From CAZIZT01 sp964544085 (GTDB taxonomy: Bacteria > Campylobacterota_A > Desulfurellia > Desulfurellales > Hippeaceae): a stretch of 34,916 nucleotides of DNA. Numbering within the stretch: position 1 is the stretch's first letter; each line of letters starts with the position of its first letter. A program made the position numbers and the translations under genes. Shown here piece by piece: positions 1 to 7,850 of the stretch. The stretch lies in the NCBI GenBank assembly GCA_964544085.1, contig CAZIZT010000019.1, positions 1 to 34,916 on the forward strand. The letters run 5' to 3'. The notes under the pieces are model-generated. The model did no database searches, was not told the origin of the DNA, and saw only the letters and a list, made by a program, of their open reading frames with translations.

Positions 1-5
1 CCAGC

Positions 6-449
6 ATGAACAATCTTGAGCCAACCATGAAGAGCATATCAAAGGCTATATGTGCATCCAACGTGCGATCAAGAGTAGCTATCGGTTACTTTATAGATAG
101 GCTCAACAACAGGGTTGATGCACAGGGGCGCTATCTTGCAAAAGATCTTGCTGAAAGACTTAAAGCTCTTTGCAACATGGATGTAACAATTGTGCCAAGT
201 AGACCCTATGTAAAATTCCTTCCCGACAAAACCATCCTTAAGCCGCTAAAGGGTTACAGCTATTTTGTTCTCGGAACATACCGATACGAGAATCACGGCT
301 ACAATCTTTACGTACGCATGGTGGACATGAACCACTCAAAGACAGTTGTGGATCTGGCAAAACGCGTCTGTAACCGCAGGATTGAGTTCGACCTTGAACA
401 CCTTTATATACCGCATCGTGTTATAATACCGCTGAAATGGAACAGGTAA
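6..449 (+). CDS. FlgO-domain-like protein, possibly 5'-truncated by the window edge
   Basis: The 147 visible residues contain a pattern typical of the FlgO/curli-associated beta-alpha fold: a hydrophobic strand (RVAIGYFIDRLN), a helix leading into LAERLK, a second strand (DVTIVPSR), then YFVLGTYRYENHGYNLYVRMVDM, where family members carry a 'VLVGTY...y.narlvd' strand pair. No signal peptide is visible, and the frame is open to base 1, so the true start may lie upstream and include a lipoprotein or secretion signal. There is no Shine-Dalgarno in the few bases before the first ATG. FlgO-domain proteins in other bacteria are outer-membrane or periplasmic proteins linked to flagella or surface structures. 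Here there is no flagellar neighbour, so the specific role is unknown. It overlaps the next gene by 13 bases. Confidence 0.55.
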   Translation: MNNLEPTMKSISKAICASNVRSRVAIGYFIDRLNNRVDAQGRYLAKDLAERLKALCNMDVTIVPSRPYVKFLPDKTILKPLKGYSYFVLGTYRYENHGYNLYVRMVDMNHSKTVVDLAKRVCNRRIEFDLEHLYIPHRVIIPLKWNR

Positions 450-694
450 TTTCGTTTCTGGATAGAACCTTCGAAAACATATCCACAAAAGCCGTTAGCC
501 CACTTCTGGATTGGAGCCCGCTTCTTACCCATCGCAAGGTGCTGCTTCCAACCGTGTTGCTTGGTATTTTTATAGTCTTCCTTGTTGTGCTTGTAATCTT
601 CATACGCATACGTGTCACAAGGGAACTTAAGAAAAGAGGCCTGAATAATGAGAAAATCTTTGTTAGAAAAAGAAAAGGCATGCGTAAGCGATAA
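437..694 (+). CDS. Small single-pass membrane protein, unrecognised
   Basis: An 85-residue protein I do not recognise. Residues about 36-58 form one strongly hydrophobic segment (LLPTVLLGIFIVFLVVLVIF), followed by a highly basic tail rich in Arg and Lys, so the tail should be cytoplasmic by the positive-inside rule. The N-terminal 35 residues are amphipathic. It overlaps the preceding gene by 13 bases and the following lutBA fusion by 47 bases, which suggests translational coupling. Its Shine-Dalgarno is not evident. Hydrophobicity and codon choice look genuine, but the two overlaps mean a spurious ORF cannot be excluded. Confidence 0.5.
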   Translation: MEQVISFLDRTFENISTKAVSPLLDWSPLLTHRKVLLPTVLLGIFIVFLVVLVIFIRIRVTRELKKRGLNNEKIFVRKRKGMRKR

Positions 695-2702
695 ATTTCT
701 GCAGAAAGCCCTCAGCAGACTGAGAGAAAACTACTTCAAGAAAAGAGAGTATGTGCAACGGCTTTTCGATATTGAATCGATGAGAAATCGCACAGAACAT
801 ATAAAACAAAAAGCAATAGAGCACTTGGAAGAAAATATTGAAAAACTGCAAAGGGTTCTTCGCCAGAGGAATATCGAGGTTGTTTATGCAAACAATACCA
901 GCCAGGCCAACAGAGCCATAAAAACCATTCTGAACAAGCATAGAGCAAAACATGTGATAAAAGCCAAATCGCTCACCACAGAGGAAATAGGCTTAAATGA
1001 GTACTTAAAAGGGGAAGGCTTCACCGTTACTGAAACCGATCTTGGGGAGTGGCTGGTTCAGCTTAACAACGAATCGCCAACACACATGACGGCACCAGCC
1101 ATCCACATGCCAAGAGAAAGGGTCAGGGAGCTCCTTCAAAGAAGCTTCAACGTCACCCTAAGCGATGATGTAGAAAATCTCACTGCATTTGCAAGGGAAA
1201 AGATCAAGGAGAGTCTCAGTAAGGCTGAAGCAGGAATTATAGGTGCCAATGCTGTTTCGTCAGAGAGCGGCACATTCTTCCTGGTAAGCAACGAAGGCAA
1301 TATACAGCATGTGTTATCAAAGCAGTGCACAATATGCTTAATAGGAATAGATAAGATTGTATCGACCGACAGCGATGCCTTCGAAATAGTACAGATACTC
1401 CCAAAAGCAGCAACAGGCCAGATAACAACAAGCTATATAGACATTCTAAAACACCCGCCTGCTGGAAAGTTCTACGTGATCCTCCTTGACAACGGCAGAA
1501 CGGCTATCAGAAACGATTCGTTCATGAATCAGATTCTGCGCTGCATCCATTGCGGAGCATGCCAGAATGCCTGCCCGGTTTACACAACGGTGGGCGGCTC
1601 CCTTTTCAGAGGTAAAGCATATGCAGGACCGATAGGGATACTGCTGAGCTATCTTGCAGGCGAAACAGACAATCTATGGGAGTACGCCAATATGTGCATA
1701 GGCTGCATGGCCTGCGATGAAATCTGCTCAAGCAGAATAGAGCTCCAGCGGATCATTCTAACGCTTAAAGCACGCTACAAAACAAAAACAGAGCCTATAA
1801 AGGGACTCATCATAAAGCATCTGGAAAACAACTATTCAATATTGAGACTTGGTGCGTTGATCATGCACTTTGTATTCAAAAAAGCCATTCGGACAGGCAT
1901 AAAGCCTATTGATGAGTATCTGGGGGTTGATTTCAGAGCCCTGCCCGGCATAAAACCATCCTTCGATATAGTGGTTAAAACTGAAGAGGCAGACATAGGC
2001 CTTTTTGCAGGCTGCTCCACAAACTTCATCTATCACGAAATCGGAGAAGCCGCACTTTCAGTAGCAAAGAAGCTGAATCTGCACGTTAAACTCATCCATC
2101 AGAAAGCATGCTGCGGTGCTCCAGCGTGGTACAACGGTGAAGAGGCATCCGCAAAGAGGGCAGCAAGAATCAATGTTAAATACATCATGAGTCTTAACCT
2201 GAAAAAGCTCCTCTTCCTTGATCCACACTGTGCGCACATGTTTGAACGTGACTACAAATTCCTCTATCCCAACAAAGAAAGCAAACAGCTTTCAGAAATG
2301 GTCACCTGCGCATCCACATACTTCATAGAGACCATTGAACAGAGAGGCTACAGAACATCAAGGCTTGCAGCAGCGCTGGGCTACCATCATCCATGCCACC
2401 TCAAGCGTGGCTTGAAACACTCCAACAGATTGGAAGCCTTTTTAAAAACAAACGAACCAAACTTCGTGGAGTTGAAAGACAGTGATAGGTGCTGCGGCTT
2501 TGCCGGTAGCTACTCCATGATGCATCCACACATATCGAAGAAACTGCTTGAGGAAAAGCTCGATGCCATAAAAGAGGCACGAATAAGCGTGTTGGTAACA
2601 GCATGTCCAGGGTGCATCATGCAGATAGCTGGCGGTGCATCAAAGCGGCGCATGCACGTTGAGATATTGCATTTTGTGAGTTATTTGGATAGAATTATTT
2701 GA
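648..2702 (+). CDS. LutB-LutA fusion: LUD-domain iron-sulfur oxidoreductase with CCG domains
   Basis: A 684-residue fusion. Residues about 15-290 form the LUD (LutB/LutC) domain, starting with the usual helical region (SMRNRTEHIKQKAIEHLEENIE). Two 4Fe-4S ferredoxin motifs follow: Cys299/302/305/309 and Cys350/353/356/360. The C-terminal third carries two cysteine-rich CCG domains like LutA, GlcF and HdrB (CCG at 487-489 and 615-617, PCH at 582-584, CPGC at 653-656). In Bacillus the separate LutA, LutB and LutC proteins oxidise L-lactate to pyruvate, and LutB-LutA fusions occur in anaerobic sulfate and sulfur reducers. I infer cytoplasmic oxidation of lactate or a related 2-hydroxyacid; electron acceptor and substrate cannot be read here. 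An AGAGG about 9 bases upstream supports the start. A separate LutC is not in the window, so function could differ. It begins inside the previous gene and ends 18 bases before lysA. Confidence 0.85.
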   Translation: MRKSLLEKEKACVSDKFLQKALSRLRENYFKKREYVQRLFDIESMRNRTEHIKQKAIEHLEENIEKLQRVLRQRNIEVVYANNTSQANRAIKTILNKHRAKHVIKAKSLTTEEIGLNEYLKGEGFTVTETDLGEWLVQLNNESPTHMTAPAIHMPRERVRELLQRSFNVTLSDDVENLTAFAREKIKESLSKAEAGIIGANAVSSESGTFFLVSNEGNIQHVLSKQCTICLIGIDKIVSTDSDAFEIVQILPKAATGQITTSYIDILKHPPAGKFYVILLDNGRTAIRNDSFMNQILRCIHCGACQNACPVYTTVGGSLFRGKAYAGPIGILLSYLAGETDNLWEYANMCIGCMACDEICSSRIELQRIILTLKARYKTKTEPIKGLIIKHLENNYSILRLGALIMHFVFKKAIRTGIKPIDEYLGVDFRALPGIKPSFDIVVKTEEADIGLFAGCSTNFIYHEIGEAALSVAKKLNLHVKLIHQKACCGAPAWYNGEEASAKRAARINVKYIMSLNLKKLLFLDPHCAHMFERDYKFLYPNKESKQLSEMVTCASTYFIETIEQRGYRTSRLAAALGYHHPCHLKRGLKHSNRLEAFLKTNEPNFVELKDSDRCCGFAGSYSMMHPHISKKLLEEKLDAIKEARISVLVTACPGCIMQIAGGASKRRMHVEILHFVSYLDRII

Positions 2703-2720
2703 AATCATAAAGGGGGAGCT

Positions 2721-3965
2721 ATGGCATTTCAATATCTCGATAACCGGTTATTTGTTGAAAACCTTGAAGTGGAAAAGATTGCTCAGGAAGTGGGAACACC
2801 TGTCTATATCTATTCAAAGGAGCACTTTGAAACCCAGTACAGACGACTCGATAGAGCCTTCAAAAGAAGACACACTATCTGCTTTGCCATTAAATCAAAC
2901 AGCAACCTGAGTGTCATATCAACGTTTGCCCGTCTTGGAAGCGGTGCAGACATTGTCTCTGGGGGTGAATTGTTTAGAGCACTCAAAGCCGGCGTTGATC
3001 CTGAAAAGATAGTCTTCAGCGGAGTAGCGAAAACCGAAAAAGAGATGGAGTATGCCCTAAAAAGCGGCATACTCATGTTCAACGTGGAGTCGATGGAGGA
3101 GCTGTACGCCCTTGATCGCGTTGCAGGAAAATTATCAATGAAAGCTCCTGTTGCCTTCAGGGTTAATCCAGATGTGGATCCAAAAACCCATCCCTACATC
3201 TCCACGGGATTAAAGAAAAACAAGTTCGGAATACCCTATGAAGAAGCGATAGATGCTTACATAAAAGCCAGAGAGCTACCGAATATAGCCATTAAGGGTA
3301 TACAGTTTCATATAGGCTCTCAACTGCTTGATTCTACGCCTATCTACGACGCATCCGTAAGGGTTGCAAAACTGATCAAAGAGATACAGAAAAGGGGCAT
3401 AAACATCGATGTCATAGATGTGGGCGGAGGACTCGGTATCGTCTATAATCCTGACAACGAAAAGGAGCCATCTGTTGAAACCTATGCTCAGCGCATAGAG
3501 GAAGCCTTTGCAGAATTCCCCGATGCTCTGCTTGTCTGTGAACCGGGAAGATACCTGGTAGGAAACGGCGGTATACTTGTAAGCCAGGTGCTCTATCACA
3601 AAAGCAATAACGAAAAACATTTTATGATCGTAGATGCAGGCATGAATGACCTATTGAGACCATCATTATACAACGCATATCACCGCATAGAACCATGTTG
3701 CAAGAAAGGCAATAACACAATCCGGTGCGATATTGTCGGGCCCATATGTGAAACAGGGGATTTTCTGGCAAGGGACTACACGATCGAAGATGTGCAAAAC
3801 GGCGAATACATTGTCGTTTTTAGTGCAGGTGCTTATGGATTTACCATGGCGAGCAACTACAACTCAAGAACCAGGGCAGCAGAGGTTCTGGTCGACTCAG
3901 ACAGATACAGAGTGGTACGAGCCAGAGAAACATGGGAGGATCTTATAAAAGGTGAGGAGTTATGA
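2721..3965 (+). CDS. lysA: Diaminopimelate decarboxylase
   Basis: Decarboxylates meso-2,6-diaminopimelate to L-lysine with pyridoxal phosphate, the last step of lysine synthesis. At 414 residues it is the normal length. The PLP Schiff-base lysine is K58 in CFAIKSN. H198 lies in FHIGSQ, GGGLGI (235-240) and EPGRYLVGNGG (274-284) bind the cofactor phosphate, and the second-subunit catalytic cysteine is C343 in GPICETGD. A GGGGGAG Shine-Dalgarno lies 3 bases before the ATG. It opens the lysA-dapF-dapA-dapB block and overlaps dapF by 4 bases (ATGA), so the two are translationally coupled. Confidence 0.97.
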   Translation: MAFQYLDNRLFVENLEVEKIAQEVGTPVYIYSKEHFETQYRRLDRAFKRRHTICFAIKSNSNLSVISTFARLGSGADIVSGGELFRALKAGVDPEKIVFSGVAKTEKEMEYALKSGILMFNVESMEELYALDRVAGKLSMKAPVAFRVNPDVDPKTHPYISTGLKKNKFGIPYEEAIDAYIKARELPNIAIKGIQFHIGSQLLDSTPIYDASVRVAKLIKEIQKRGINIDVIDVGGGLGIVYNPDNEKEPSVETYAQRIEEAFAEFPDALLVCEPGRYLVGNGGILVSQVLYHKSNNEKHFMIVDAGMNDLLRPSLYNAYHRIEPCCKKGNNTIRCDIVGPICETGDFLARDYTIEDVQNGEYIVVFSAGAYGFTMASNYNSRTRAAEVLVDSDRYRVVRARETWEDLIKGEEL

Positions 3966-4795
3966 AGAAAATTCCATTTTTCAAGATGAACGGTAGTGGA
4001 AACGACTTCATTATCATCAACAACAGGGATAGCGTGGTTGAGAAAAACATCGACATACCGCTTAAAGAGTTTGTTGTTAGGGTTTGCACAAGAAAACTCT
4101 CTGTGGGTGCAGACGGCTTGATTCTCATAGAACGGGATGAGGATTACGACTTCAGCTGGAGATTTTTCAATGCAGATGGCAGCGAGGTAGAGATGTGCGG
4201 CAACGGTGCAAGGTGTGCTGCCAGGTTTGCAGTACTAAATAACATAGCACCCTTGCAGATGCGTTTCAGAACAATGGCGGGCGTCATAGAGGCAAGAATA
4301 ACCGGTTTAAGAAGCGTGATGGTGCAGCTTACAAAACCGAAAGACTTCGTGGACCAGTTGAAGCTTGAGGGAATACCACTGGATGCCAGTTTCATAAACA
4401 CAGGCGTCCCGCATGTGGTCTACTTTGTGGATGATGTAGATTCTATTGATGTAAAGGACCTCGGTGCAAAAACACGCTACCACAAGCGCTTTGAACCAGA
4501 AGGAACAAACGCCAATTTCGCCGAAGTGCTGGACAAATCGCACATAAAACTGCGCACCTACGAACGTGGTGTGGAGGATGAGACATTGGCATGCGGAACA
4601 GGCGCAACCGCAGCTGCTCTCATAGGCATCAAGAAAGGAATTGTTGAATCGCCGGTAAATGTTGTTACGCGCAGCGGGAACATACTGAAGGTGTATGCTA
4701 AAATAGAAAACGGTGAGATCAAAAACGTTTATCTGGAGGGCGATGCTCTTTTAACCTATATTGGAACCATGACGGATGACGCCTGGAACTATTAA
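3962..4795 (+). CDS. dapF: Diaminopimelate epimerase
   Basis: Interconverts LL- and meso-diaminopimelate without cofactor, using two cysteines as acid and base. Both are present: C79 in EMCGNGARC and C211 in LACGTGA. The N-terminal MNGSGNDF signature and the FEPEGTNANF substrate loop also match. The length of 277 residues is normal. The start ATG overlaps the lysA stop by 4 bases and is preceded by GTGAGGAG, a good ribosome site. The gene feeds both lysine (lysA) and peptidoglycan, since meso-DAP is the cross-linking residue in Gram-negative walls. Confidence 0.97.
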   Translation: MKKIPFFKMNGSGNDFIIINNRDSVVEKNIDIPLKEFVVRVCTRKLSVGADGLILIERDEDYDFSWRFFNADGSEVEMCGNGARCAARFAVLNNIAPLQMRFRTMAGVIEARITGLRSVMVQLTKPKDFVDQLKLEGIPLDASFINTGVPHVVYFVDDVDSIDVKDLGAKTRYHKRFEPEGTNANFAEVLDKSHIKLRTYERGVEDETLACGTGATAAALIGIKKGIVESPVNVVTRSGNILKVYAKIENGEIKNVYLEGDALLTYIGTMTDDAWNY

Positions 4796-4814
4796 CGTTG
4801 ATAAGGGGGGAAGT

Positions 4815-5693
4815 ATGCTCAAGTTAAAAGGTGCCATGGTCGCTATTGTGACACCGTTTAAGGGGGGAGTGGTCGATGAAGAAGCTCTAAAAAAGCTCAC
4901 TGAAAGGCAGATTGAAGCCGGAATAGACTGTATCGTCCCGTGTGGAACAACCGGTGAGGCAGCGACCCTTGATCCTAACGAGTATGAAAAGGTTGTGGGT
5001 ACTGTTGTGGATGTTGCAAAAGGAAGGGTTCCGGTCATAGCTGGTGCTGGTACGAACAACACCAAAAAGGTCATCGAGATTGCAAAAATAGCTGAAAGCC
5101 TCGGTGTGGATGCAATACTCTCCGTCGCGCCCTACTACAATAAACCGACGCAGGAGGGTCTCTATAGGCACTACAAAACGATAGCCGAGAACATCAAAAC
5201 GGGGCTTGTTCTCTACAACGTGCCGGGCAGAACAAGCGTAAACATTCTACCAGAAACGGCTGTGAGATTATCGGAAATCGACAACATCATAGGTATAAAA
5301 GAGGCAAGCGGTTCTCTGAATCAGGTATCCAAGATTATAGAGAACAAGAAGGACAATTTCGAGGTGATAAGCGGTGACGATTTCCTCACACTACCGATGA
5401 TGGCTATCGGTGCAACGGGCGTAATCTCCGTCAGTGCCAATGTTGTACCCGAACTTGTAGCACAACAATGCGATGCATTCTTCGAAGGAAATCTGGCTGA
5501 AGCAAAGAAACTGCATCATCAGCTGTTTAGACTCCATGAAGCAATGTTCTACGAAACCAATCCGATACCTGTTAAAACAGCACTTGCAATGATGGGCTTG
5601 ATCGAAGAGGAGTTCAGGTTACCGCTGTGTGAGATGAGCCAAACCAACAAGGAAAGACTCAAAGCGCTACTCAAGGAGTACGGTTTGGTTTAG
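4815..5693 (+). CDS. dapA: 4-hydroxy-tetrahydrodipicolinate synthase
   Basis: Condenses pyruvate with aspartate semialdehyde, the committed step of the DAP/lysine pathway. A typical 292-residue (beta/alpha)8 barrel. Visible are the Schiff-base lysine K162 in GIKEASG, catalytic Y134 in LYNVPGRT, the GTTGEA motif (44-49), and PYYNKPTQEG near 107. An in-frame ATG exists 13 codons earlier inside dapF, but the ATG at 4815 has a strong AAGGGGGGAAG ribosome site and gives the standard MLKLKGAMVAIVTPF N-terminus, so I chose it. Lies 19 bases after dapF and 16 before dapB. Confidence 0.97.
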   Translation: MLKLKGAMVAIVTPFKGGVVDEEALKKLTERQIEAGIDCIVPCGTTGEAATLDPNEYEKVVGTVVDVAKGRVPVIAGAGTNNTKKVIEIAKIAESLGVDAILSVAPYYNKPTQEGLYRHYKTIAENIKTGLVLYNVPGRTSVNILPETAVRLSEIDNIIGIKEASGSLNQVSKIIENKKDNFEVISGDDFLTLPMMAIGATGVISVSANVVPELVAQQCDAFFEGNLAEAKKLHHQLFRLHEAMFYETNPIPVKTALAMMGLIEEEFRLPLCEMSQTNKERLKALLKEYGLV

Positions 5694-5709
5694 AAGAAAG
5701 GAGGAACCG

Positions 5710-6513
5710 ATGATAAGAACAATTGTTAGCGGCGCCTGCGGCAAAATGGGCAGGCGAATATGTACACTGATGGAAAACGACGATCTACTTGAGCTGGTGG
5801 GCGCTGTAGAAAGTCCTGACAATAAGCACATCGGTGAAGATATAGGCTCGGTGTGCGGATTGGGCAAAAAAGGCATTACTGTTAAACCCGATATTGCTGA
5901 TATCATAGACGAAGGCGAAGTGATAATTGAATTCTCAGCTCCTCAGGCAACACTTGATCACACACGAGCTGCAGCAGAACACGAAAAAGCAATGGTAATA
6001 GGCACAACAGGTTTATCGCCACAGCAGATTGAGGAAATCAAACGACTCTCCGTCAGAATCCCCATTGTTATGGCACCCAACATGAGCCTGGGGGTTAACA
6101 TTCTGTTCAAACTCGTAAGAGACGTGGCAAAAACGCTCAAGGATGAGTACGACATAGAGATCGTGGAGATGCACCACAGATTTAAGAAGGATGCACCAAG
6201 TGGAACAGCCCTCAAGCTTGCTGAAAATGCCGCTGAAGCATTGGGGAAAGACCTAAACGAGGTTGCCGTTTATGGTAGACAGGGCCATACCGGCGAAAGA
6301 AAGCGCGGAGAGATTGGTATAATGAGCCTGCGCGGTGGCGATGTGGTGGGCGATCACACAGTCATATTTGCCGGCCTTGGTGAGCGAATAGAACTAACAC
6401 ATAAAGCTACATCGAGAGACACCTTTGCCCTGGGTGCATTGCGTGCGGCAAAATGGGTGATTGATAAGATACCTGGCCTGTATACCATGGAGGACGTACT
6501 GGGTATAAAATGA
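5710..6513 (+). CDS. dapB: 4-hydroxy-tetrahydrodipicolinate reductase
   Basis: Reduces hydroxytetrahydrodipicolinate with NAD(P)H, directly after DapA in the pathway. The Rossmann glycine motif is GACGKMGRRI (8-17). The catalytic/substrate motif MHHRFKKDAPSGTA (154-167) contains the conserved paired histidines H155/H156 and lysines. The C-terminal domain contains GRQGHTGERKRGEIGI. The length of 267 residues is normal. AAAGGAGGA precedes the ATG. Its stop overlaps the purF start by 4 bases, so dapB and purF are translationally coupled although their pathways differ. Confidence 0.97.
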   Translation: MIRTIVSGACGKMGRRICTLMENDDLLELVGAVESPDNKHIGEDIGSVCGLGKKGITVKPDIADIIDEGEVIIEFSAPQATLDHTRAAAEHEKAMVIGTTGLSPQQIEEIKRLSVRIPIVMAPNMSLGVNILFKLVRDVAKTLKDEYDIEIVEMHHRFKKDAPSGTALKLAENAAEALGKDLNEVAVYGRQGHTGERKRGEIGIMSLRGGDVVGDHTVIFAGLGERIELTHKATSRDTFALGALRAAKWVIDKIPGLYTMEDVLGIK

Positions 6514-7850
6514 AGGAGTACTGCGGCATCGTAGGCATATACAACAAAAGCGAAGCTGCAAATTACGTGTATCTGGGCCTCCATGCGCTCCAGCACAGGG
6601 GACAGGAGGCCTGCGGTATAGTTTCCACAGATGGGGTAACCTTCTACGAGTACAAGGGGTACGGCCTTGTCAACGATGTATTCACGCGTGAGGCAATCGA
6701 CTCTTTAAAGGGCAAAAGCGCTATAGGTCACAACAGATACTCCACTCACGGCGACGATTCTATAGGCAACATCCAACCCCTCTTTGCACATTTCGACATG
6801 GGCCAGATTGCAATAGCACACAACGGTAACATCATCAATGCCGACGCAATCAAACAACAACTGGTGAGTGAAGGGGCTATATTCAATTCAAACTCCGACA
6901 CGGAGATCATTATTCATCTGATTGCACGCAGCAAAAAGGACAACTTCTTTGAGCGACTTGTGGATGCCCTGAGAATGCTCAAAGGCGCATTCAGCCTTGT
7001 CATCATGCGAGAAAACGAACTCTACGCAATTCGCGATCCATGGGGTTTCAGACCGCTTTCCATGGGCAAACTGGACGACTCGACGGTATTTGCAAGCGAA
7101 ACGTGCGCGTTCGATCTTATCGGAGCCGAGTTCTTAATGGATGTGAAGCCGGGGGAGATAGTGGTGGCGGGCAACAACGGTGTAAACCACTACCCGGATA
7201 TGCTCGAGAAAAAGGCTGAGGCAAAGTGTGTCTTTGAGCTAATCTACTTTGCAAGGCCAGACTCGTATCTGTGGGGCAAAAATATCTATTCGATTAGAAA
7301 ACAGATGGGCAGAAAGCTCGCTAAAGAAGCGCCGGTGGATGCCGATATAGTTATACCAACCCCGGACTCCGGCGTACCCGCTGCCCTGGGCTTCTCCATG
7401 GAGTCAGGTATACCGTTCGATTTTGGGCTTATACGCAACCACTACATAGGCAGAACTTTCATCGAACCGACCCAATCCATCAGGCACTTTGGCGTCAGAC
7501 TGAAGCTGAATCCCGCAGTTGATGTACTTAAAGGCAAACGGGTTGTGGTTGTAGATGACTCCATAGTGAGAGGGACCACAAGCAAGCGCATCGTCAAGAT
7601 GCTTAAAGGCGCAGGTGCCAGAGAGGTGCATTTACGCATATCCTCGCCGCCGGTTATCTCACCGTGTTTCTATGGTATAGATACGCCTACAAAAAGGGAG
7701 TTAATCGCATCGTCCCACACGCCGGATGAGATACGCAGATACACAACAGCCGACTCCCTTGCCTATCTCTCTTTAGAGGGTTTAAAAGAGGTCATCAACG
7801 ACAATGGCTACTGCTTTGCTTGCTTTGATGGCAACTATCCTGTCAAGTGA
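6510..7850 (+). CDS. purF: Amidophosphoribosyltransferase (iron-sulfur type)
   Basis: First committed step of purine synthesis: glutamine plus PRPP to phosphoribosylamine. The glutaminase nucleophile is Cys5 (MKEY|CGIVG), which implies a four-residue propeptide removed after translation. The PRPP-binding loop is VVVVDDSIVRGTT (345-357). Four cysteines matching the Bacillus-type 4Fe-4S ligands are present: C240 (KCVFELIYF), C386 (SPCFYG), and C435/C438 (YCFACF). This is therefore the oxygen-sensitive, Fe-S-maturing class rather than the E. coli class. At 446 residues it is slightly shorter than most homologues. It overlaps dapB upstream and the helicase gene downstream. Confidence 0.97.
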   Translation: MKEYCGIVGIYNKSEAANYVYLGLHALQHRGQEACGIVSTDGVTFYEYKGYGLVNDVFTREAIDSLKGKSAIGHNRYSTHGDDSIGNIQPLFAHFDMGQIAIAHNGNIINADAIKQQLVSEGAIFNSNSDTEIIIHLIARSKKDNFFERLVDALRMLKGAFSLVIMRENELYAIRDPWGFRPLSMGKLDDSTVFASETCAFDLIGAEFLMDVKPGEIVVAGNNGVNHYPDMLEKKAEAKCVFELIYFARPDSYLWGKNIYSIRKQMGRKLAKEAPVDADIVIPTPDSGVPAALGFSMESGIPFDFGLIRNHYIGRTFIEPTQSIRHFGVRLKLNPAVDVLKGKRVVVVDDSIVRGTTSKRIVKMLKGAGAREVHLRISSPPVISPCFYGIDTPTKRELIASSHTPDEIRRYTTADSLAYLSLEGLKEVINDNGYCFACFDGNYPVK

